A stretch of 64,000 nucleotides of DNA from assembly GCA_002336985.1 (NCBI GenBank), contig DDFE01000197.1:1-64000 (forward strand), read 5' to 3'. Source of the DNA: Sphingomonadales bacterium UBA1936. Its GTDB lineage: Bacteria > Pseudomonadota > Alphaproteobacteria > Sphingomonadales > Sphingomonadaceae. The first letter of the stretch is position 1. The number at the start of each line of letters is the position of its first letter. Of this stretch, positions 53,468 to 62,500 are shown in pieces. The notes under the pieces are model-generated. The model ran no database searches and was not told the origin of the DNA. It saw only the letters and a list, made by a program, of their open reading frames with translations. The position numbers were made by a program, and so were the translations under genes.

Positions 53468-53742
53468 GAGGCTTCTCCAGTCGGCTGGGGGTGGTGTTCT
53501 GGGTCGTAGCGGTCGCTGCGGCGACCGGCGGTGCACGCTGTTGGCAGAACGCTCGGCTGACGATTTGCTCCGCGCCGAGAGCGATATTGATTTGGTTGAT
53601 CTGGATTGTTTTTCCGCGAACGGCGCGCGCTGGTGCGGTTCGAGGCGCGGGCAGGCAGAGCGGCGGCGCTGCGGATGCCGGCCGGGCGGCGAGCTATGTC
53701 CGTTAACATGGATCAATTCCCGCGAAATCAACGGGTTGCGAC

Positions 53743-53767
53743 GGAACTTCGCCTCTCGGCCTCGGTT
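53743..53767 (+). promoter_or_regulatory. General-stress (EcfG-type) promoter of the DUF4142 gene
   Basis: GGAAC (53743-53747) is followed after 17 bases by GTT (53765-53767), matching the alphaproteobacterial EcfG/PhyR stress consensus. It lies 33 bases before the DUF4142 ATG. The rest of the 333-base divergent gap (53468-53800) shows no other supported gene. Confidence 0.7.
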
Positions 53768-53800
53768 GATCCCCATCATTAGGTCACGAAAGCAATATCC

Positions 53801-54289
53801 ATGAAAACAGCGTCCCTGTTTGCGGTCGCCGGTCTCGCCGCGCTTGCCGCCACGCCTGCCATGGCCAAGGTCATGACCCCGGCCCAATATGTGGTGACGG
53901 CGGGTGCCAGCGATCTCTACGAACGTCAGTCGTCGCAGCTCGTGCTCGAGACGACGGCCAATCCGAAGGTGAAGGAATTCGCGACGATGATGCTGAGCGC
54001 CCACGCGCAGAGCACCGCCGATGTGAAAGCCGCCGCGATGAAGTCGAGCGTCAAGGTTGCGCCGCCGATGTTGATGCCCGCCCAGGCCAAGATGATCGCG
54101 CAACTGCGCGGCGCTAGCGGCATGGCCCGCGACACGGCCTATATCGCACAGCAGCGCGCCGCACATGACCAGGCTCTCGGCGTTCAGAAGGACTATGCGA
54201 TGGGCGGCACAGCACCCGCCCTCAAGATGACGGCTGCCAAGATCGTGCCGGTCGTCGAGCATCATATCATGATGCTAAAGGGGATGTAG
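53801..54289 (+). CDS. Exported DUF4142 protein
   Basis: The 162-residue protein has a signal peptide (LFAVAGLAALAATPAMA) and a four-helix DUF4142 domain (PAQYVVTAGASDLYERQSSQLVL...NPKVKEFATMML...MIAQLRGASG). DUF4142 proteins are ferritin-like and linked to stress. An EcfG-type promoter lies directly upstream. It converges on the phasin-like gene. Confidence 0.9.
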   Translation: MKTASLFAVAGLAALAATPAMAKVMTPAQYVVTAGASDLYERQSSQLVLETTANPKVKEFATMMLSAHAQSTADVKAAAMKSSVKVAPPMLMPAQAKMIAQLRGASGMARDTAYIAQQRAAHDQALGVQKDYAMGGTAPALKMTAAKIVPVVEHHIMMLKGM

Positions 54290-54448
54290 CGCCGCCGTTT
54301 CGCGAGCGGCGTTGCCGCCGGTCGGCCCGACCTCCGCCCCGAGGGCCCCGGCACATAGAGCGCGCCGCTCGCGGATCCACACACCGATGAGTGTCAGTGT
54401 GCATCGCTGTCGCGCCAAATCCCTGACGTCCGCGCCGAAGCGGCGCAA

Positions 54449-54919
54449 TCAGTGCGCCGCCCTGCCGCGCAGCCGACGTGCATTGCCCGTCGCGGCCCTG
54501 TGCACCGGCGCCAGGGCGTCCCTGCCAAGCTTCGCGCCGGCCGTCATCGCAGCCAGGGTGTAATCCGCGCTTTGCGCTGCAAGTGTCGCGGCTTCGACCA
54601 TCGTCGGCATCCGTCCTGCAAACATCATCCGCCCGACCCGCTGCATCTGGACGCTCCACGCAGCATGCATTGCCAACGTATCGCGTGTGACCGCCTGCGC
54701 GCTGCGTCCGAAGGCGTTGAGCTTTTCGGGTATCATCCGCGACAGTTCGCCGAACCCGGTCCCGGGGTGCGTCGTGGCCACATCGCGCAATATCGCACTG
54801 CGCGTACCGATGACAGCCTGCGACGCCTGCAATGTCTCGATACTGCGCAGCCAAGTGGCGTGCATCTCCAGTCCGGTCGAGACCATCCGCGACCAGGCTA
54901 TGAAGGGGTCGATGATCAT
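54449..54919 (-). CDS. Phasin-like helical protein downstream of the catalase gene
   Basis: The 156-residue, mostly helical protein (MIIDPFIAWSRMVSTGLEMHATWLRSIETLQASQAVIGTR) has the pattern of phasin-like or PHA-associated proteins: amphipathic helices and few charged turns. It has no catalytic motif. It follows the catalase stop by 8 bases, so it is co-transcribed. The family call is tentative. Confidence 0.55.
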   Translation of the reverse strand: MIIDPFIAWSRMVSTGLEMHATWLRSIETLQASQAVIGTRSAILRDVATTHPGTGFGELSRMIPEKLNAFGRSAQAVTRDTLAMHAAWSVQMQRVGRMMFAGRMPTMVEAATLAAQSADYTLAAMTAGAKLGRDALAPVHRAATGNARRLRGRAAH

Positions 54920-54927
54920 GGGCTGTC

Positions 54928-57006
54928 TCAGGCCAAGGTTCGCAGCGATGGCTCGCGCGCGTAGAACCGCTGCACCGCCGCCTTGACGAACGCCCCGTCG
55001 AGCCCGGTCACGCCCTCATCCGGGACCACGCCGGCCTTGTCGAGCAGCGGCTGGGCCGCGGCACTCGCACCGATCGCTTTCAGATGCCCGAACGCATTCA
55101 TCACGAACTCGACCGCGGCACCTTCCTTGACCAGGGCAGCGCAACCGTCGTCCGACAGCACGATCGCCACCGCATCGAAGATCTGGCTCGGCGTTCCGGC
55201 GAGCTGGCCATCGGCTTTCTGCTGCGTCCCGTCGGAGAGCTTGGCGCCGCCGACCTTGGGCGCAACGATCACGGCCTTGCCCTTGGCCTTTTTCACGGCT
55301 GCCACGACCGAGATCAGTTCTGCGGCATCCGTGCCATCGGCGATCAGGATTCCGACCGCACGGCCTTCGAGCGTCGGCTTCATGTTCTTGTGGATCGACA
55401 GTGCATCCGATGGCGGCATGTCGACCGGCTCCCTGGCCGGGGGTGCCTTGCTCGGCAACGCGATTCCGAGACCGTCGGCGACGCGCTTGGCTAGGTCTTC
55501 GTCGACGTTGCGCAGATTGGCGACCATTCGGCCGGGCACCTGATCGAGCAGCCCGACCTTCGACAGTTCGAACACGAACGACGACGCGATATGCGCCTGC
55601 TCATTCTCGGTCTGCGACCGATAGAAGAGCCGGGCCTGGCTGTAGTGATCGGAAAAGGTCTCCGAGCGGACGCGGAGCTTGTCGCCGCTCTCGTCCGGGC
55701 CAGTCGCCGCATTGACGGTCACGAACCCGGTCTCCGGATTCTCGCGCGGACCGCCCTCCTCGCCATGCGCGGCAAGACTGTTCGGTTCGTAATTCGCGCG
55801 GCCCTTGGGCACCATCGTCTGCATTTTCCCATCTCGCTGGAAATTGCCGAACGGGCAGCGCGGGGCATTGACCGGGATCTGGTGAAAATTGGTCGTGCCG
55901 AGACGCGAATTCTGCGTGTCGAGATAGGAGAAGAGACGCCCCTGCAGCAGCGGATCGTTGGAAAAGTCGATGCCGGGAGGAATGTTCGACGGCAGGAACG
56001 CGACCTGCTCGGTCTCGGCGAAGAAATTGTCGACGTTGCGGTTCAAAGTCAGCGTGCCGATCAGGCGGACCGGCACGTCCTCTTCAGGGATAAGCTTGGT
56101 CGCGTCGAGCACGTCATAGGGCTGGGCGTCGGCGAAATCCTCGTCGAACACCTGAATGCCGAGATCCCATTGCGGATAGTTTCCGGTGTCGATCGCCTCG
56201 AACAGGTCGCGGCGGTGATAGTCGTTGTCGGCGGCCTGGAGCTTCAGTGCCTCGTCCCAGATCGTCGACTGTAGACCGAGGCGCGGCTTCCAGTGGAATT
56301 TGACGAAGCTCGCCTTGCCGGCCGCATTGACCAGTTTGAACGTATGGACGCCGAACCCTTCCATGGTGCGGAGCGAACGCGGCAGGGTGCGGTCGGACAT
56401 CGCCCACATCAGCATGTGCGTGGTCTCCGGCATGAGCGATGCCCAGTCCCAGAAGGTGTCGTGGGCGCTGCCTGCCTGGGGATAGCCGCGATCGGCTTCC
56501 ATCTTCACGGCATGGACAAGGTCGGGGAACTTCAGCGCGTCCTGGATGAAGAACACCGGGATGTTGTTGCCGACGAGATCCCAGTTGCCTTCGCGCGTGT
56601 AGAATTTGACCGCGAAGCCGCGCACGTCGCGCGGGGTGTCGACGGAGCCTGCGCCGCCGGCGACGGTCGAGAAACGCACGAACACCTCGGTCTTCTCGCC
56701 TTTGGTGAAGACGGCGGCCTTCGACAGGTCGGAGATATCGTCGGTTGCCTCGAAGACGCCGTGCGCGCCCGAGCCGCGGGCATGGACGATGCGCTCGGGA
56801 ATGCGCTCATGGTCGAAATGGAAGATCTTCTCTCGAAGGACGAAATCCTCGAGAAGCGTCGGGCCGCGGCTGCCGCTCTTGAGCGAATTCTGGTTGTCCG
56901 AGACCGGCACGCCGTGATTGGTGGTGAGCACGGCGGTGTCGAGCGCCTCGGCCGACTGGTGTGTTTCGCCGCCGTTCGAGTTGTTGCGCTTCGGTGCCTT
57001 GGCCAT
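54928..57006 (-). CDS. katE: Large-subunit catalase (HPII/KatE type)
   Basis: The 692-residue enzyme has a heme-catalase core with distal His in [13 protein letters not shown], Asn in [11 protein letters not shown] and proximal Tyr in [16 protein letters not shown]-terminal flavodoxin/DJ-1-like domain ([29 protein letters not shown]) is typical of large catalases. It removes hydrogen peroxide. The neighbouring hemerythrin, Msr and dehydrogenase genes make this an oxidative-stress cluster. Confidence 0.95.
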   Translation of the reverse strand: MAKAPKRNNSNGGETHQSAEALDTAVLTTNHGVPVSDNQNSLKSGSRGPTLLEDFVLREKIFHFDHERIPERIVHARGSGAHGVFEATDDISDLSKAAVFTKGEKTEVFVRFSTVAGGAGSVDTPRDVRGFAVKFYTREGNWDLVGNNIPVFFIQDALKFPDLVHAVKMEADRGYPQAGSAHDTFWDWASLMPETTHMLMWAMSDRTLPRSLRTMEGFGVHTFKLVNAAGKASFVKFHWKPRLGLQSTIWDEALKLQAADNDYHRRDLFEAIDTGNYPQWDLGIQVFDEDFADAQPYDVLDATKLIPEEDVPVRLIGTLTLNRNVDNFFAETEQVAFLPSNIPPGIDFSNDPLLQGRLFSYLDTQNSRLGTTNFHQIPVNAPRCPFGNFQRDGKMQTMVPKGRANYEPNSLAAHGEEGGPRENPETGFVTVNAATGPDESGDKLRVRSETFSDHYSQARLFYRSQTENEQAHIASSFVFELSKVGLLDQVPGRMVANLRNVDEDLAKRVADGLGIALPSKAPPAREPVDMPPSDALSIHKNMKPTLEGRAVGILIADGTDAAELISVVAAVKKAKGKAVIVAPKVGGAKLSDGTQQKADGQLAGTPSQIFDAVAIVLSDDGCAALVKEGAAVEFVMNAFGHLKAIGASAAAQPLLDKAGVVPDEGVTGLDGAFVKAAVQRFYAREPSLRTLA

Positions 57007-57089
57007 CTGGGGTTCCCCATGTTCGAGTCAGGTTCAACAGGTCGACGGCCGCCCCGCCCGGGACGACCGTCAGGAAATGCGTCGTGTGC

Positions 57090-57620
57090 TCAGGCGACGG
57101 GTTCGCCGAGCTCGATCTCGACCGGCTTCAACGTCCGCGCGGTCGGTACCGGCAGACCGTTCGCCTTGAACTCGGCCTTCAGTTCGTCCTTCCGCGCCGC
57201 CATCTCAACGCCGAGAGCGTCGAGATCGACATCGCTCGCGCGGGCCTGCGCGAACATGCCCTCCTTCGGCATCTCCTCTTCATGGACATGATGCTTGATT
57301 TCTTCGGACAGCACCGTGACCTTGGCGTCGTAGAAATTCTCGCCGGGCTCGCTCGCCATGATCTGGCCGATGAGCAGTTTCGCGCCGTCATGTTCGACAT
57401 AGGATTCATCGAGCAGGTCGCTTTCGATCTTCCCCTTGAGCGCCGGATAGAAGATTTCTTCCTCGATCATCGTGTGGATGACGAGCTCGGTGCAGATCCG
57501 GGTCGCGATTTCCTTCTGCTTGGCCTCGGACGTCGTCGCCTCGAACTTTTCGAACAGTTCCTCCACGGCCCGGTGATCGGCCTTGAGAAGTGCGATCGCG
57601 TCTGGTGCTTTGTCGGCCAT
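57090..57620 (-). CDS. Hemerythrin HHE-domain protein
   Basis: The 176-residue protein has the diiron helical-bundle ligands: LKADHRAVEELF, ELVIHTMIEEEIFYPAL, EHDGAKLLI and IKHHVHEEE. It probably binds oxygen, NO or iron. It lies upstream of the catalase gene by 83 bases on the same strand. Confidence 0.92.
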   Translation of the reverse strand: MADKAPDAIALLKADHRAVEELFEKFEATTSEAKQKEIATRICTELVIHTMIEEEIFYPALKGKIESDLLDESYVEHDGAKLLIGQIMASEPGENFYDAKVTVLSEEIKHHVHEEEMPKEGMFAQARASDVDLDALGVEMAARKDELKAEFKANGLPVPTARTLKPVEIELGEPVA

Positions 57621-57797
57621 GGAACATCTGCCTTTTCGTGTGAGGAAACCCCGGCAGCCTCGACCTGCCCTCGCCCCACAACGCGCGGCACGCGTATTCG
57701 ACCCTGTTGCGGATCATTCTCACGCGGAAAAACGGACGAAATTAACGTGCATCAAACACTATTTTGCCGCGAGCCCGTTCGCCCCCGCCCGCAACGC

Positions 57798-58009
57798 CTA
57801 GCGCCCGCCGCGCCGCGTGAAGCCGCGATCGCTGTCGAGCAAGGCGGCGAGCATGGCCGGGATGAGTTCGGAGAAGGGCTCGGCCTTGCCGTATGCGGCT
57901 TCATAGGCCGCGGCGTAATCGGCGAGGCGGACGTGGAACTTGGGGGTGATCGTGAGGGTGAGCCGGACCGGCGTCCGGTCGGGCAGTCGGGCAAGTTTTA
58001 GCGCGGCAT
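57798..58009 (-). pseudogene. DUF2274 gene with frameshift at the start codon
   Basis: From about codon 2 the frame reads ALKLARLPDRTPVRLTLTITPKF and continues ADYAAAYEAAYGKAEPFSELIPAMLAALLDSDRGF, an almost complete DUF2274 protein. The expected ATG (58009-58007) overlaps the trbI stop as TGATG, but it is out of frame with the conserved sequence: the DNA reads ATGCCGCG where ATGGCCGCG would be needed. One missing G kills the start. In intact ICEs DUF2274 follows trbI directly. Confidence 0.8.
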
Positions 58010-58551
58010 CAGCGTTCCTCCCATGGCCGCAGGACGAGATCCTTGTGCACGACCAGCCGGACGGCCGCGCTAGGCCGGATAGTGATGGTCGGCTGGACAT
58101 TGAGGTTCCGCGCAAGCTGCTGGTCGCCGGCGCGGGCCGCCGCCTGCTGCGTCGCCTCCTACAAGGCCTGGACGAGATCGCTGCCGCCCGACAGCGCCAG
58201 TTCGGACCCGACGCCAAGGACGGTCGGCAGGACCACGCCCTTGAGGAGTTGCCAGCTGTGAGGTCGACCTTATCTTCGAGTCCCGCATGGCCCGAGGCGT
58301 CAGTCGCTGGCACATTGTCGATGCAGCGACAATCCGTCCGGCAGCAGGAAGCGCTAACACACGACGAGCGCGCGCTTCTGACCGAAGGCAACGACCGAGT
58401 CGTAGGAACCGATCAGCCGCGCGCCCTGCGGGATGAGCAGATGACGACCGGTCGCACTGTCGAGCACACGCTCGATCACGCCCCGCCGATGACTGCCATC
58501 GCCTTCCGCAAGGATGTTCACACAGCCAGCCTCACCCGTGCGTTGCGACAC
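58009..58551 (-). pseudogene. trbI: Remnant of conjugal transfer gene trbI (VirB10 family)
   Basis: C-terminal TrbI motifs appear in pieces across different frames: DSATGRHLLIPQGARLIGSYDSVVAFGQKR, IDNVPATDASGHAGLEDKVDL, a piece around TQQAAARAGDQQLARNL, and NVQPTITIRPSAAVRLVVHKDLVL ending PWEER. The pieces are broken by frameshifts and by in-frame stops near 58354 and 58159. The N-terminal two thirds are missing. It lies 15 kb from the other transfer genes in this window. Confidence 0.85.
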
Positions 58552-58561
58552 CCCTTCCTGG

Positions 58562-58624
58562 CGCCATACCGCCCGCGCAGGACGCCATACCGTCCGCGCA
58601 GGACGCCATACCGCCCGCGCAGGA
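58562..58624. repeat. Three tandem 21-bp repeats
   Basis: The unit CGCCATACCGCCCGCGCAGGA occurs three times in a row; the middle copy differs by one base (T for C). They lie at the truncated 5' end of the trbI remnant. Confidence 0.9.
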
Positions 58625-58673
58625 CGAAAGCGCGGCCGCTGTCCCGACCGCGCGTCCGCCGCATTGTCGCGGA

Positions 58674-59501
58674 TCAGCCCTGGATAAAGGCCAGCAGGTC
58701 GGCGTTGATCACCTCGCCGTTGGTTGTCGGCATGCCGTGCGGATAGCCGGGATAGGAAATGAGTTTCGCGCCAGCGACAATCTGCGCGGACATCTTGCCG
58801 GTGGTCGCGAAGGGCACGACCTGGTCGTCCTCGCCGTGCAGAACCAGCGTCGGTACAGCGATCGCCTTGAGGTCATCGGTGAAATCGGTCTCGGAAAATG
58901 CGGCGACGCCGAGATAGTGGGCAAGTGCGCCACCGGTCAGGCCCTGGCGCAGCCAGTTCAGACGCACCGCCTCCTTCACCTCGGCACCGTCGCGATTGTA
59001 ACCGAAGAACGGCAGGGTGAAGTCGTAATAGAATTGCGCGCGGTTGGTCGCGGTCTGCTCGCGGACCATGTCGAACACATCCATCGGGACACCGTCCGGG
59101 TTATTGGCGGTCTTGACCATGATCGGTGCGACTGCGCTGATCAGCACGGCTTTCGAGACACGGCCTGGCTTGGCCCGCGCGACATAGCGGGCGACTTCAC
59201 CCCCACCGGTCGAGTGGCCGATGTGGATGGCGCCCCTGAGATCGAGTGCGTCGGTCAGTGCGATGACGTCGGCGACATAGGTGTCCATGTCATGACCGGT
59301 CGCCGACTGGCTCGAGCGGCCATGGCCGCGACGGTCGTGCGCGATCACACGGTAGCCCTTTTCGACGAAGAACATCATCTGGCCGTCCCAGTCGTCCGAG
59401 CTCAGCGGCCAGCCGTGGTGGAACATGATGACCTGGGCATCGCGGTGGCCCCAGTCCTTGTAGAAGATTTCGGTGCCGTCCGTGGTGGTGATCGTGCTCA
59501 T
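58674..59501 (-). CDS. Alpha/beta-hydrolase (non-heme chloroperoxidase/arylesterase type)
   Basis: The 275-residue enzyme begins MSTITTTDGTEIFYKDWG and has FHHGWPLSSDDWDGQ (oxyanion), GHSTGGG (nucleophile Ser), HGEDDQVVP (Asp) and YPHGMPTTN (His), the layout of cofactor-free haloperoxidases and esterases. ATG 59501 was chosen at the domain start; a longer frame to 59567 adds unlike sequence. It is divergent from a LysR-type regulator gene. Confidence 0.9.
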   Translation of the reverse strand: MSTITTTDGTEIFYKDWGHRDAQVIMFHHGWPLSSDDWDGQMMFFVEKGYRVIAHDRRGHGRSSQSATGHDMDTYVADVIALTDALDLRGAIHIGHSTGGGEVARYVARAKPGRVSKAVLISAVAPIMVKTANNPDGVPMDVFDMVREQTATNRAQFYYDFTLPFFGYNRDGAEVKEAVRLNWLRQGLTGGALAHYLGVAAFSETDFTDDLKAIAVPTLVLHGEDDQVVPFATTGKMSAQIVAGAKLISYPGYPHGMPTTNGEVINADLLAFIQG

Positions 59502-59578
59502 CGTCTCGCTCCCATGCCTTCCGATGCGAACTGCTTCGGTGGACACAGAATGCCGCCGCAACAGCATTGACCAAATTG

Positions 59579-59600
59579 AAATGATGGCATCTAATCATTT
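59579..59600. promoter_or_regulatory. LysR-type operator between hydrolase and regulator genes
   Basis: AAATGAT (59579-59585) and ATCATTT (59594-59600) form a perfect 7-bp inverted repeat with an 8-base spacer. It contains the T-N11-A pattern of LysR boxes, 6 bases before the regulator ATG. Binding there would control the hydrolase and repress the regulator itself. Confidence 0.65.
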
Positions 59601-59606
59601 CCGAAA

Positions 59607-60524
59607 ATGACACGACGCCTGCCCGATCTCGAAGCCTGGGCGATCTTCGCCAAGGTCGCCGAACGCGGCTCGTTCGCGGATGCCGCGCGCGAACTCGGCC
59701 TCTCCAATCCGACGGTATCAAAGGCAGTGTCGCGGCTGGAAGCACGGCTCGGCCTCGCGCTGCTGTCGCGAACCTCGCGACGGCTTTCGCTGACGGAAAG
59801 CGGGCGCGCTTCGCTCGAGCGGGCGACGCGCATCCTGCGCGAGGGTGAAGCCGCCGAAGATGAAGCGGCCGAGCAGCTCGATATCCCGCGCGGCCGCGTG
59901 CGGATCAGTGCGCCGCTCTCGTTCGGCATCGGTTACCTCGCATCGGCCCTGCCCGGTGTCCTCGAAGTCTATCCCGACGTGACGCTCGACCTGTCGCTCA
60001 GCGACCGCCAGGTCGATCTTATCGCCGACGGGTTCGACCTTGCGATCCGCATCGCGCGGCTCGAGGATTCGTCGCTTCTTGCCCGCCGGCTGTGCACCGT
60101 TCGGCTGCTGCTCGTGGCATCGCCCGCCTATCTCGAGAGAATGGGACGGCCCCGCCACCCCGCGCAGCTGCTCGCTCATCACATTCTTGCCTATACCGGC
60201 GGGACGAACCCCGGCGCCTGGCGGTTCGTGCACGCACAGTTGGGCGAGGAGATGGTGCAGCCCAGTGTCCGCATCTGGGCCGACAATGCCGATGTCCTGA
60301 ACCCTGCCCTGCTGGGCGGGCAAGGCCTCGCAATCCAGCCCGAGTTTCTGGTCTGGAAGGAACTGCGCGACGGCGCGCTCGAGCATGTGATGCCCGACTG
60401 GGACTGTCCGGCGCTCGGGCTTCACCTGATAATGCCGCCGTCCTCGCTCCGGCCGCTGCGTGTCCAGGCGGTGATCGACCACCTCGCCAAGGCGCTGGCC
60501 GCCACACCATGGGCACAGGCCTGA
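59607..60524 (+). CDS. LysR-family transcriptional regulator
   Basis: The 305-residue protein has an N-terminal winged HTH (FAKVAERGSFADAARELGLSNPTVSKAVSRLEARLGLALL) and a C-terminal substrate-binding domain (RVRISAPLSFGIGYLASALPGVLEVYPDVTLDL). It is divergent from the alpha/beta-hydrolase gene with a LysR box between them, so that gene is the likely target. The effector is unknown. Confidence 0.92.
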   Translation: MTRRLPDLEAWAIFAKVAERGSFADAARELGLSNPTVSKAVSRLEARLGLALLSRTSRRLSLTESGRASLERATRILREGEAAEDEAAEQLDIPRGRVRISAPLSFGIGYLASALPGVLEVYPDVTLDLSLSDRQVDLIADGFDLAIRIARLEDSSLLARRLCTVRLLLVASPAYLERMGRPRHPAQLLAHHILAYTGGTNPGAWRFVHAQLGEEMVQPSVRIWADNADVLNPALLGGQGLAIQPEFLVWKELRDGALEHVMPDWDCPALGLHLIMPPSSLRPLRVQAVIDHLAKALAATPWAQA

Positions 60525-60649
60525 CATTAGCGAAATACCGTCGCGGCCGCCGAACCGGACTCGCATCGACAGCCAGCACCCAGCGCCATCTTCAAAGAGG
60601 GTGTTGCATGACGATGTGCGTGATAGGCTCCGCCCACAGGAGATACGCC

Positions 60650-61768
60650 ATGCCGATCGTCCGTCCGCTCACCGCATCGCGTCGCACCGTCGTCATGACC
60701 GGCCTTGCCGGTCTGCTAGCGGGCTCGGCGCGTGGTGCGGGCAGCGCCACGACGCTGAAGGTACCGGAAGTCGATGCGCTCACACTGCAGGTCGTCGATG
60801 ATGCGGCGACCTTCGGGCCCTTCCTCCCCAGCCTCGACCTGCCAAGAATGAAAGTCATCCGCGCCGGCAATGGCGGCCCTGCCCGCATGCCCCGGATGCT
60901 GCCAAACGCATTGATGGCGGAGTTCGGCCTCTCGATCCTCGCCCAGTCGCATATCGCGGCGCAGGTGCGACGGGTGCTCGTCGATTTCGGCTATTCGCGT
61001 GAAGTGCTCGCAAACAATTTGCAGCTGCTGAGCATCGATCCTGCGACCATCGACGCCGCGGTGCTCAGCCACGGTCATCTCGATCATTATGGCGGCTTCG
61101 CGGGCCTGTTCGGCGACCAGGGCGCACGGCGCAACCCCCTTCCGCTGACCGTGGGCGGCGAGGAGACGTTTTGCGAGCGCGTGGCCCAGATTGGCGACCC
61201 ACCCCCGGTTATGGGCGCGCTCGACCGCACTGCTCTTGCCAAAGCCGGTTACGCCGTCCGGATCCAGCCCGAACCGGCTATCATCGCGGATCAGGCGTTC
61301 ACCACCGGGGTGATCCCACTCGACAGCTTCGAGCGCGCCGCCATTCCGACCCAGATGCGGCCCGGCGTTGGGTGTGATCGATCACGGCTTGCCCCGGCCA
61401 AACGGAGTGTCAGCCAGCTGGCCGACGATGGCGAACACGAGCTTGCGACCTGCTATGCCATCAAGGGTCTCGGCCTCGTCGTCATCGCGTCCTGCAGCCA
61501 TCGGGGCGTGATCAATTCCGTCCGCCGTGCACAGGCGGTTTCGGGTATCCAGAAAGTTCATGCCGTGATTGGCGGCTTCCATCTTGTCCGGCCACGGACA
61601 GAGGACGAGGCACGGCAGACGGTCGCCGAATTTGCGCGCATCGATCCGACCTACATCATCCCGATGCACTGCACGGGCGAGGTGTTCATCGCGGAAGCCC
61701 TGCGACTCATGCCGAGCAAGGTCATCCGCTCCTATGTCGGCACCAAATTTGTCTTTAGCCAAACCTAA
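60650..61768 (+). CDS. Exported MBL-fold metallohydrolase
   Basis: The 372-residue protein has a twin-arginine-type signal (SRRTVVMTGLAGLLAGSARG). A metallo-beta-lactamase fold follows, with LSHGHLDHYGG (metal ligands HxHxDH), a His in SCSHRGVINS, and a C-terminal MHCTGE. The best match is the group with a dihydropterin-type synthase-like annotation, but the substrate is unknown. ATG 60650 has AGGAGA 9 bases upstream, better than the ATG at 60608. Confidence 0.85.
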   Translation: MPIVRPLTASRRTVVMTGLAGLLAGSARGAGSATTLKVPEVDALTLQVVDDAATFGPFLPSLDLPRMKVIRAGNGGPARMPRMLPNALMAEFGLSILAQSHIAAQVRRVLVDFGYSREVLANNLQLLSIDPATIDAAVLSHGHLDHYGGFAGLFGDQGARRNPLPLTVGGEETFCERVAQIGDPPPVMGALDRTALAKAGYAVRIQPEPAIIADQAFTTGVIPLDSFERAAIPTQMRPGVGCDRSRLAPAKRSVSQLADDGEHELATCYAIKGLGLVVIASCSHRGVINSVRRAQAVSGIQKVHAVIGGFHLVRPRTEDEARQTVAEFARIDPTYIIPMHCTGEVFIAEALRLMPSKVIRSYVGTKFVFSQT

Positions 61769-61999
61769 CTCCGGGCTCGAGCGACGCCGTTCTGGTCGAT
61801 GTCTAACGAATAACGGGCCCATCGCTGCCGTTCAGCCGCATGCTGGGCAACCGCCTAGCCCGCTGGTCGGGTATTGGCTGCGACTGATGGCCGTGGTGGC
61901 TGTCAGACCGTTTTTGCAGGCAGGAAGGAGGCGCAGGTTCGGAGATTTCCAGTGCGCAAAATCGTTTCTGCCTCGTGATGATGCCGAGCGTGGCGAGGG

Positions 62000-62197
62000 T
62001 CAGCGGATGCTTCGGCGGTCCGCAAGCGTGAAGGCAAACAAGAAAATGAGGCCGAGGGCGGCGAGGCCCGCGCTACCACGACCGGCAATGTGAACATAGG
62101 GCTCCGCGAGCGGACGAGCGAAACGACCCATTCCGACCGCGACGGCGAACATGACCAGGCTTGCCAGCCACAGACTCTGAACGACCCGCTTTTCCAT
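62000..62197 (-). CDS. Small two-helix membrane protein
   Basis: The 65-residue protein has two hydrophobic helices (SLWLASLVMFAVAVGMG; GSAGLAALGLIFLFAFTLA) and a basic C-terminus. No family is recognised. It is an isolated gene on the minus strand with a weak ribosome-binding site. Confidence 0.5.
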   Translation of the reverse strand: MEKRVVQSLWLASLVMFAVAVGMGRFARPLAEPYVHIAGRGSAGLAALGLIFLFAFTLADRRSIR

Positions 62198-62500
62198 GTA
62201 TCGCCATCCGGTGTGCTGCGCGTGTAATACACGCCGACATGGCCTTGATCAACATGCGAACGCTGCAGGCGCCGCCTGCTGCAACTGGCCGGAATGGGCT
62301 TGCAAGCTACCGGTCAGCCACATGCCACGATGCTCGTCAAAATTCGACCTCACTCATAAGCCGATCGCGGCTGACTGCATTGCCTCCGTTTCCCGATCTA
62401 ACTAGCGGCAAGCATCTTAAAGCATAGGGACGATGAAACCAGTTGAGGCCAATCGCGTTAGACCGGCAGCGACGTTTCGACGCGCTTGCCGGAGGAAAGT
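62198..62500. other. Promoter region of the LOV kinase gene, no gene seen
   Basis: The 303 bases between the small membrane protein and the LOV kinase gene contain no supported reading frame and no clear repeat or promoter consensus. Confidence 0.4.

Noticed and set aside
58562..58624. Short tandem repeats as a CRISPR array
   Set aside because: Units are directly adjacent with no spacers; they are simple tandem repeats. No CRISPR array is visible elsewhere in the window.
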